49,886 bases of DNA, taken from contig CAJUMY010000012.1 of assembly GCA_910587685.1 (NCBI GenBank), forward strand, positions 1 to 49,886. Direction: 5' to 3'. The notes beneath the pieces are model-generated. The model searched no databases, was not told the origin of the DNA, and saw only the letters and a list, made by a program, of their open reading frames with translations. A program made the translations under genes and the position numbers. This DNA is from an uncultured Christensenellaceae bacterium (lineage in GTDB: Bacteria > Bacillota > Clostridia > Christensenellales > UBA3700). Positions 35,302 through 41,524 of the stretch are shown here, one piece after another; position 1 is the first letter of the stretch; every line of letters starts with the position of its first letter.

Positions 35302-36894
35302 TTATCTATAGTTGTATATCCAGTTGACGTTGTTTTCGTAAGGAACGTCGTTGTTGAGACGTACGTAGGAGTCTTTTGACGCCTTATCGTTGAAGAGCTG
35401 GATGCCTATTGAATAGCCCTTATTGCCTTCTGCAGGAGCGCTTTGAACTACATCTATATCTCCGTTTATTTCCTGCGTGACGAGCATCTGTCCTCCCGAG
35501 ACAAGTATACGCGCGTCGTAGTTATAGCGGTCTACTCCGTTTAGGGTGTGAAGATACTTGCCCGTATGGTTGTTTCTTATTATAAGATTGAATTTATCTA
35601 CAGTGAGAGGCGCGGACAGTCCGTAATTGGTGATCACGAAGGATACGGTAGTGACTATAGATTTCGTTCCGTCGCTGTTCTCGGTCGTTTTCTTTTCTAT
35701 TTTAAGATTTGAAGCGGAGAGATTATATCCTAGAAAGTCTCTGATATATTCGTACACCGTTCTATTGGTCGAAGCGCCTTCCGCATTCAAGAACCATTCG
35801 TCGTAATAGGGGAGATACATATCGTCAAGCTCTTGCTTTGTTATGGGAGTATTTTGCCAAAGTCTAATGACGTCGTCCTTTCCTTCGCTGTCAAAGTATC
35901 TAGACGATATATCTAAAGTAGCGAAAGAACCGTCTTTGAGTTGTCTTAAGACTGCCTTTCCGTCTATCGAAGAGCGCGATCTTACGGTAAGCGAAGCGGT
36001 GTTATAGTTGATAAGCGATTGGCTGACGTATTGTTTATAATCTTTTTTCGTTTGCTTTTTGCCGCCGCTCGTGAACGAGTTTAGCTCGGTCTCGATATTG
36101 TCGTTAAAGAAGCCGGTATCTATGAGTTTCGTATATTCCGAAGAATTGTTCTTATATGATACGTTGGGCGTCTGCGAAAAAATGTCGTCGGTAGAGAGGC
36201 GGAAGCAGGCGTCGACGATTTTATTAACGTCGGACGACGAGTATGCGGAAGTGTCCTCAAAGTCTCCGTCTTTGCCGATGAAAGACGTACGGATAGCCGT
36301 TACGCTGTCTTTTGCTGCGGTTTTGACTATACCCGAAGTGATAGCGGTCTTTATGGAAGCTATGTGATTTATTATATTGTCGGCGGACGGCGTTATCGCC
36401 GCGCCCTCGTGATAGTATGCAAAGCGTACCGTCGCCGTCATATTGATATCTCTTAGAGCTCGCAGATACGAATTGAGAACCGAAAGGGCGTTCGTGTGTA
36501 TTTCGTTCACGCCGACGAGTTCCGTAAGATAGACGGTCAGAAGCGTTGCGGTCGGGTTCTCGTCCGGGAATTTTTTAAGTTCATTTTCAACGTATTCTTT
36601 TGCGGTCACGCCTTTATCGCTTCCTTCGCTCTTGGGGAAGGCGTCGGCTTTTGCGTAACTCACTATTTCGTTCGAAGGAGAGGGGAGCGTCAAGTACGTT
36701 CTTATACTGAATCCTCTGTCGGGATTGTTTTTCATTTCCGTATAAGCCTTGTCTCCGTTCATTCTTGCTATGGAATCATCTATTTCATACGCGTATTTTA
36801 TCTCTCGCGGCGAATATGAGCACGATGAAAGCATAAACGACGACGCTATCAATACGACAAGTAAAAGTGAAATAACAAAAAATCTTTTTTTCAT
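35302..36894 (-). CDS. Lipoprotein of the DUF4874/DUF4832 type
   Basis: The 530-residue protein begins with a basic start, a hydrophobic stretch and a lipobox ending LSSC (Cys near residue 25), so it should be lipid-anchored outside the cell. The motif NNPDRGFSIRTYLTLP (about 55-70) matches the start of DUF4874, and the C-terminal 150 residues look like the beta-rich DUF4832. These domains occur in secreted proteins thought to act on or bind carbohydrates, but no function is established. GAAGGA lies 7 nt before the ATG at 36894; a TTG 15 nt earlier would also be open. It is a single-gene unit with promoter and terminator. Confidence 0.82.
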   Translation of the reverse strand: MKKRFFVISLLLVVLIASSFMLSSCSYSPREIKYAYEIDDSIARMNGDKAYTEMKNNPDRGFSIRTYLTLPSPSNEIVSYAKADAFPKSEGSDKGVTAKEYVENELKKFPDENPTATLLTVYLTELVGVNEIHTNALSVLNSYLRALRDINMTATVRFAYYHEGAAITPSADNIINHIASIKTAITSGIVKTAAKDSVTAIRTSFIGKDGDFEDTSAYSSSDVNKIVDACFRLSTDDIFSQTPNVSYKNNSSEYTKLIDTGFFNDNIETELNSFTSGGKKQTKKDYKQYVSQSLINYNTASLTVRSRSSIDGKAVLRQLKDGSFATLDISSRYFDSEGKDDVIRLWQNTPITKQELDDMYLPYYDEWFLNAEGASTNRTVYEYIRDFLGYNLSASNLKIEKKTTENSDGTKSIVTTVSFVITNYGLSAPLTVDKFNLIIRNNHTGKYLHTLNGVDRYNYDARILVSGGQMLVTQEINGDIDVVQSAPAEGNKGYSIGIQLFNDKASKDSYVRLNNDVPYENNVNWIYNYR

Positions 36895-36945
36895 ATATGT
36901 TTCCTTCAAGAAATAGTATCTGCTTTTATATTTCTCTTATAAAAA

Positions 36946-36974
36946 ATAATATCATAAATATTATAAAATCTCAA
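36946..36974 (-). promoter_or_regulatory. Promoter of the lipoprotein gene
   Basis: On the minus strand, TTGAGA (36969-36974) and TATTAT (36946-36951) are spaced 17 nt, about 50 bp before the ATG. The remaining gap to 37176 is AT-rich and shows nothing else I recognise. Confidence 0.65.
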
Positions 36975-37176
36975 CATTATTTTTAATAATATATCTCGCG
37001 AACGTAACGCTGTTAGAAAATTTTACGATTTCTTCATATTTTTTGAAGTCTTAAAAAAACGATCTGCGGTGAATTTACGAATTTTTTGAACGTCAAAGAG
37101 TATTTGGTCAAAGAGAATTTATTTGTATCACGACGGTATCGTTGTATAAAACGTACTCATATGTACCGTTATATCA

Positions 37177-37207
37177 AAATATCCCGAACGGTATATTCGG
37201 GATATTT
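37177..37207 (-). terminator. Terminator of the ACT-DUF711-membrane protein operon
   Basis: A perfect 12-bp stem (37177-37188 with 37196-37207) with a 7-nt loop and T-rich exit on the minus strand, 9 bp after the stop codon at 37217. Confidence 0.9.
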
Positions 37208-37216
37208 CTTATCAAA

Positions 37217-37750
37217 TCAAGCCATATCGAAAAAGGTAAGAGTTATCGACAGCGCGACGCTTATTACGAACGCGGCGAAACAAATTATTATTATGCTTTC
37301 AAGCCGCTTTTTCGAAGCCGAGCAGTTTGCGCATTTGCATTTGTTTACAGCTAGGCGTATCATCAGATTTTGAATGCCGTACATGAGTACGGCGATGCCT
37401 AAGAACAGTATATTGAGACGGTTTTGCCATATATCGTAAAGGCTCAACGCACCGAACAGCAGCGAAAACAAAATGAATACGATAAGAGAGTAGAATCCGA
37501 TTTTCTTAGCTGTCTCGATATGTTTTTCGTTGCGTAGACATAGAGACGTCTCCTCTTCTTCGGCGTTATATTCGTTGCTTTTCGCATTTTCGGCGTTTTC
37601 GCCTTCGCAGTCTGTCGCTACGCCGAATATACCGTTCTCATAGAGACTAGCGTTATCTTTTGATGAAGAAGTGGTTTCGGATGACTGAAGATCGTCGCCG
37701 TTTAACTCTTCATTACCGTATTCGCGATCTTTTTTTATACCGTTATCCAT
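37217..37750 (-). CDS. Small membrane protein with long acidic N-terminal region, function unknown
   Basis: I do not recognise this 177-residue protein. Residues 1-80 are hydrophilic and acidic, rich in Glu, Asn and Ser. Three hydrophobic segments follow (about 84-105, 112-132 and 150-173). Between the second and third lies CKCANC, a possible metal-binding loop. It starts 1 bp after the DUF711 stop, so it is probably translated from the same message. No clear homology points to a role. Confidence 0.68.
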   Translation of the reverse strand: MDNGIKKDREYGNEELNGDDLQSSETTSSSKDNASLYENGIFGVATDCEGENAENAKSNEYNAEEEETSLCLRNEKHIETAKKIGFYSLIVFILFSLLFGALSLYDIWQNRLNILFLGIAVLMYGIQNLMIRLAVNKCKCANCSASKKRLESIIIICFAAFVISVALSITLTFFDMA

Positions 37751-37751
37751 G

Positions 37752-39101
37752 TCAGTTCTTGTTAGAATGTAACGGAGCGGGTATGCGTCCGCCTCTCGAT
37801 ATGAATTTCGACGGGGAGTATCTGTTGACTTCTATGATGGGAGCTCTTCCGAGCAGTCCTCCGAACTCCGCGTATTCTCCCGCTTTTTTGCCGTATACGG
37901 GGATGACTCTTACTGCTGTCGTCTTGACGTTTACTACGCCTATAGCGGCTTCGTCGGCAATTATCGCAGAGATTATATCGTCAGGAACGTCTCCCGGGAT
38001 AGCTATCATATCGAGACCTACGGAGCATACGGAAGTCATAGCTTCGAGTTTTTCGAGATTGAGCGCGCCGCATTCCGTAGCTTTTATCATGCCTGCGTCT
38101 TCGCTTACGGGTATGAACGCGCCCGATAATCCGCCGACGTGCGAGCTTGCCATTATGCCGCCCTTTTTAACGGCGTCGTTGAGCATGGCGAGGATAGCTG
38201 TAGTTCCGTACGCGCCTACGCTTTCGAGACCCACTTCTTCGAGGATATGCGCTACCGAGTCGCCCATTACGGGAGTAGGAGCTAACGACAGGTCTACGAT
38301 ACCGAATGACGCGTTAAGTCTCTTCGACGCCTCTTTTGCGACGAGCTGACCGACTCTCGTTATTTTGAACGCTGTTTTCTTTATTTCTTCCGCTACTTCG
38401 GTAAGATCGCCGCTTACCTTTTCAAGCGCGGTCTTGACGACTCCGGGGCCCGAAACGCCTACGTTGACGACGAGATCGCTCTCTCCGACTCCGTGGAACG
38501 CGCCTGCCATGAACGGATTGTCCTCAACGGCGTTTGCAAATACGACGAGTTTTGCGCAGGCGAGCGAATCTTGGTCCTTTGTAAGATAAGCCGCTCTTTT
38601 GATTATGCCGCCCATCATCTTCACCGCGTCCATATTGATGCCGGCTTTTGTCGTGCCTATATTGACGGAAGAGCATACTTTTCCTGTCGAAGCGAGGGCT
38701 TCGGGTATGCTTTCAATGAAGGTCTTTTCGTACGCGGTCATTCCCTTGTGGACGAGAGCGGAATATCCGCCGAGAAAGTCGATACCTATCTCGTTCGCCG
38801 CTTTGTCAAGCGTACGTATGAGCTCCATATGTCCGCCGTTTGCCGCCGAGATCAGACTCGCGGGAGTTATAGATACCCTTTTGTTTACGATAGGTATTCC
38901 GTACTCCGTGCCTATGTCGTTGCCTATCTTGACGAGGTTTTTAGCCGATAGCGTAATCTTATCGTATACCTTACGGCACATGGTGTCGATATTTTCGGAA
39001 ATGCAGTCGAATAGCGATATGCCTAGCGTGATAGTCCTCACGTCAAGGTGCTGATTCGATATCATTTCGATAGTTTCCATTATCTCATTGTTCGAAATCA
39101 T
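37752..39101 (-). CDS. DUF711 (PFL/UPF0210) family protein
   Basis: The 449-residue protein has the family's conserved segments, such as DVRTITLGISL near the start, NVGVSGPGVVKTAL, GDSVAHILEEVG and a GLSGAFIPVSEDAGM stretch. The family is widespread in anaerobes and streptococci and is partly related in sequence to glycyl-radical enzymes, although no glycyl-radical motif is seen here; its function is unknown. It follows the ACT-domain gene by 15 bp. The pair ACT + DUF711 is conserved in many Firmicutes, suggesting a regulatory ACT partner. Confidence 0.9.
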   Translation of the reverse strand: MISNNEIMETIEMISNQHLDVRTITLGISLFDCISENIDTMCRKVYDKITLSAKNLVKIGNDIGTEYGIPIVNKRVSITPASLISAANGGHMELIRTLDKAANEIGIDFLGGYSALVHKGMTAYEKTFIESIPEALASTGKVCSSVNIGTTKAGINMDAVKMMGGIIKRAAYLTKDQDSLACAKLVVFANAVEDNPFMAGAFHGVGESDLVVNVGVSGPGVVKTALEKVSGDLTEVAEEIKKTAFKITRVGQLVAKEASKRLNASFGIVDLSLAPTPVMGDSVAHILEEVGLESVGAYGTTAILAMLNDAVKKGGIMASSHVGGLSGAFIPVSEDAGMIKATECGALNLEKLEAMTSVCSVGLDMIAIPGDVPDDIISAIIADEAAIGVVNVKTTAVRVIPVYGKKAGEYAEFGGLLGRAPIIEVNRYSPSKFISRGGRIPAPLHSNKN

Positions 39102-39116
39102 AGTGTCCTCGCTATA

Positions 39117-39386
39117 TTATATTTTGTGCATTGAATTGAATATGTCTTCATGCTGAATACGTATCTCGACGCCGTTTTCTTCGCCTGTCTTTTTTAGAAC
39201 GTCGGCGATGGAACTGAAACTCTCATTCGTATCGTCGAGACTGACCATCATTATCATTGTGAAGTGGTCTTGAAGTATAGTTTGGGATATGTCTTCGACG
39301 TTGATGTCCATATCGTAGAGTTTTGCGCTGACTTTAGCGATGATTCCCTTTTTGTCTTTGCCGATAACGGAAACGATAGCTTTCAT
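39117..39386 (-). CDS. ACT domain protein (UPF0237)
   Basis: The 89-residue protein is one ACT domain: KAIVSVIGKDKKGIIAKVSAKL is followed by the second-half pattern typical of glycine-cleavage-regulator-like ACT proteins. It probably binds a small ligand, such as an amino acid, and modulates the DUF711 protein encoded next; that link is inferred from gene pairing. GAGAGGTAAA precedes the ATG and a good promoter lies 49 bp upstream. Confidence 0.9.
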   Translation of the reverse strand: MKAIVSVIGKDKKGIIAKVSAKLYDMDINVEDISQTILQDHFTMIMMVSLDDTNESFSSIADVLKKTGEENGVEIRIQHEDIFNSMHKI

Positions 39387-39434
39387 ATTTTACCTCTCGC
39401 ATTTTATTTTGACTAACATATTTTATGATTATAT

Positions 39435-39463
39435 ATTATAGTACAAAATAACGCGTATGACAA
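39435..39463 (-). promoter_or_regulatory. Promoter of the ACT-DUF711 operon
   Basis: On the minus strand, TTGTCA (39458-39463) and TATAAT (39435-39440) are spaced 17 nt. It diverges from the CRISPR leader promoter about 105 bp away. Confidence 0.78.
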
Positions 39464-39567
39464 GTAATTGACTCGAAGTGGTAATAGATATGAATTAACG
39501 CGATTGTAATCTGCCGTATGAATATCATGAAAAGTATAATATTGATAAAAAATATTCTTAAATCATA

Positions 39568-39596
39568 TTGAAAAAATAGTTTTGATATACTATAAT
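39568..39596 (+). promoter_or_regulatory. CRISPR leader promoter (pre-crRNA)
   Basis: TTGAAA at 39568-39573 and TATAAT at 39591-39596, spaced 17 nt. Transcription should start near 39603, about 50 nt before the first repeat, and run through the array on the plus strand. Confidence 0.82.
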
Positions 39597-39646
39597 AAAA
39601 ACATAAATTACTGCGTCTAGTAAACGTAATACTCTTGAATCTGCTT

Positions 39647-39653
39647 ATTTGAG
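39647..39653 (+). promoter_or_regulatory. Leader-anchoring sequence at the leader-repeat junction
   Basis: ATTTGAG directly abuts the first repeat. The same heptamer is known from streptococcal type II-A leaders, where it directs new spacers to the first repeat. It marks the left end as the acquisition end. Confidence 0.75.
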
Positions 39654-40678
39654 GTTTGAGAGTAGTGTAATTTAATAACAAACTTGAACCCGTCTCCTAC
39701 TTTGTACATTTGAACATTGGTTTGAGAGTAGTGTAATTTAATAACAAACTTGAACACGGCGCGAACCGCAATAACCTCGTTACAGGTTTGAGAGTAGTGT
39801 AATTTAATAACAAACTTGAACGCAGATTTATATGCACCGACCAAGCTTCCGGTTTGAGAGTAGTGTAATTTAATAACAAACTTGAACTTTGAGCTTCCAC
39901 TTAAAGACTGATCTTTTGTTTGAGAGTAGTGTAATTTAATAACAAACTTGAACACTAAAGATACTGGAGAGGTTCGTTTTAAGATTGAGAGTAGTGTAAT
40001 TTAATAACAAACTTGAACAATTAAAAAGAGAAACATCTCAAACATTAAGTTTGAGAGTAGTGTAATTTAATAACAAACTTGAACTCAGGCAATCTTGGTG
40101 GCGCATACTGGGAGGTTTGAGAGTAGTGTAATTTAATAACAAACTTGAACAAATGGTTTGTCTGTTGCTGAATGTGGGTTGTTTGAGAGTAGTGTAATTT
40201 AATAACAAACTTGAACGTCTTATCACCGTTTATATTTACTTCAATAGTTTGAGAGTAGTGTAATTTAATAACAAACTTGAACTTAAGCATAGCTTTTATA
40301 ATATCCTTAGCTGTTTGAGAGTAGTGTAATTTAATAACAAACTTGAACTCACTGCAACGGATGAGGAAAGAAAGAATTGTTTGAGAGTAGTGTAATTTAA
40401 TAACAAACTTGAACGAGTGCATAAGAATCTATCGCCATTCGCAAGTTTGAGAGTAGTGTAATTTAATAACAAACTTGAACTTCTTAATTCATCGTTTGAG
40501 CGTCCTTATAGTTTGAGAGTAGTGTAATTTAATAACAAACTTGAACTGAATTTCGGCATTAGTCGCAAGATAACCCGTTTGAGAGTAGTGTAATTTAATA
40601 ACAAACTTGAACCGTTTAATATTGCTAATTATCCGAGTATTGGTTTGAGAGTAGTGTAATTTAGTAACAGACTTGAAC
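39654..40678 (+). CRISPR. Type II-A CRISPR array, 16 repeats and 15 spacers
   Basis: The repeat is 36 bp, begins GTTTGAGAG, has GTAGTGTAATTT in the middle and ends AACTTGAAC; GTTTG and CAAAC within it can pair. Repeats start at 39654, 39720, 39786, 39852, 39918, 39983, 40049, 40115, 40181, 40247, 40313, 40379, 40445, 40511, 40577 and 40643. Spacers are 30 bp, except the fifth (39954-39982, 29 bp). The sixth repeat has T2 changed to A; the last has A22G and A28G. The degenerate last repeat and the leader at the left fix the plus-strand direction. No two spacers look alike, so the array appears built by repeated acquisition. Apparent minus-strand proteins across it are translated repeats. Confidence 0.99.
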
Positions 40679-40702
40679 TATATTAATCCACAAAAAGGAA
40701 CT

Positions 40703-40888
40703 ATGACGCCACAAGATTATTCGCAAGCGAAGGTTTATGCGGAAAGTGCAAAGAAGAAGTACGAAGATTCTAAAAACATGTTCCTTAAATGGCATAAAAA
40801 AAGTAACGAAGTGCCAAAACCCTGTGAAGAGAATAAGCCGTGGCTTTCAAAGAAAGCCGTCGTTACTGACATTATAATATCATATTAA
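40703..40888 (+). CDS. Possible 61-residue protein just after the array
   Basis: An ATG at 40703 preceded by AAAAAGGAAC opens a 61-codon frame starting MTPQDYSQAKVYAESAKKKY, Lys-rich and helical-looking, with one Cys. It begins 25 bp after the degenerate terminal repeat and ends before a relic repeat at 40938. I do not recognise it. It may be a small gene, a remnant of inserted DNA, or chance; the site and the frame are the only evidence. Confidence 0.3.
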   Translation: MTPQDYSQAKVYAESAKKKYEDSKNMFLKWHKKSNEVPKPCEENKPWLSKKAVVTDIIISY

Positions 40889-40937
40889 AAAATGATATGT
40901 CAATCAAAATAATAAAAAATTCAAAGGCGATAATTTA

Positions 40938-40973
40938 GTTTGAGATTAGTATAATTTTCAATAGATTTGATTT
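40938..40973 (+). repeat. Relic CRISPR repeat outside the array
   Basis: The first 20 bases agree with the array repeat at 18 positions (GTTTGAGATTAGTATAATTT); the last 16 are only loosely similar. It lies 259 bp after the last array repeat in the same orientation, and that distance is not a whole number of repeat-spacer units. It is either a decayed array end or a separate repeat-like element. Confidence 0.72.
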
Positions 40974-41150
40974 ATAAAAGATAAATCGGTTGTTGTGATG
41001 TTACGAGTTTTTTATTCGTTATGTTTCATAGATGGGGGTTTTCAAAAAATATTAAAAAATTTGACAGTTTGTTTTCTAATATGACTACAATGTCACATTT
41101 CGCAAATTATTATTTGTATAGAAGAATAGGTGTTAATTGAAATATATATA
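40974..41150 (+). other. AT-rich stretch between relic repeat and cas promoter region
   Basis: No coding frame is supported. A TTGACA near 41083 with TACAAT 19 nt further is a poor promoter. Nothing else is recognised. Confidence 0.4.
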
Positions 41151-41179
41151 TTGACTTCAAAGAATATATATGCTAATAT
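41151..41179 (+). promoter_or_regulatory. Candidate promoter of the cas operon
   Basis: TTGACT at 41151-41156 and TAATAT at 41174-41179, spaced 17 nt, with TGC before the -10. It is the best plus-strand pair between the array and cas9. It would give a leader of about 340 nt that runs antisense through the tracrRNA gene. Weaker pairs nearer cas9 (TTGTAG at 41434) cannot be excluded. Confidence 0.5.
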
Positions 41180-41355
41180 TTAGAAAAAGATAAAATATTA
41201 AATGGCATTACTATATGCAGTTGAATGTTAAGATTTGCGGACATATGTCATTTGCTATTTTAAGGTTTAGCAAAAGATAATGCTATTAGGTCAGTATAGT
41301 ATAAGACAAAATAGATTAGATGTGATAAATAGGTAGTTATTATATAGATTCGCAA

Positions 41356-41450
41356 TAAAAAAGACTCGCTTGAGCGAGTCAACTGCGCACGCAGTATCCC
41401 AAATAAATGGGTGATAACATTACTTTATTTGAACTTGTAGTGTAATTTAT
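41356..41450 (-). ncRNA. tracrRNA
   Basis: On the minus strand, the predicted transcript starts near 41450 and holds the anti-repeat AAATTACACTAC, perfectly complementary to GTAGTGTAATTT of the array repeat. AAGT follows, then TCAAAT, which pairs with GTTTGA (one G-U). The resulting AAGU-versus-GA bulge is the same as in S. pyogenes crRNA:tracrRNA. Downstream are three hairpins: one around GTTATCACCCA/TGGGATA (41395-41418), CTGC/GCAG (41383-41394) and the terminator GACTCGC-TCAA-GCGAGTC (41363-41380) followed by six T. Length is about 95 nt. It is the guide partner of Cas9 and needed for RNase III processing of pre-crRNA. Confidence 0.93.
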
Positions 41451-41456
41451 ATCAAT

Positions 41457-41485
41457 ATCATATCATACAAAAAGGTTTATGTCAA
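41457..41485 (-). promoter_or_regulatory. tracrRNA promoter
   Basis: On the minus strand, TTGACA (41480-41485) and TATGAT (41457-41462) are spaced 17 nt. The predicted start (near 41450) places the anti-repeat at the very 5' end of the RNA. The promoter lies 40 bp before cas9 on the opposite strand. Confidence 0.85.
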
Positions 41486-41524
41486 TATAAAAACGATAAA
41501 TTTTCAGATACGAGAGGAAAAATT

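Noticed and set aside
35145..35327. Plus-strand frame of 60 codons after the tRNAs
   Set aside because: It covers the tRNA-Asn promoter and the lipoprotein terminator and lacks a ribosome site.
39617..40422. Several minus-strand open frames with repeated peptides in the CRISPR region
   Set aside because: They are translated CRISPR repeats (KFVIKLHYSQT and SSLLLNYTTLK units), not proteins.
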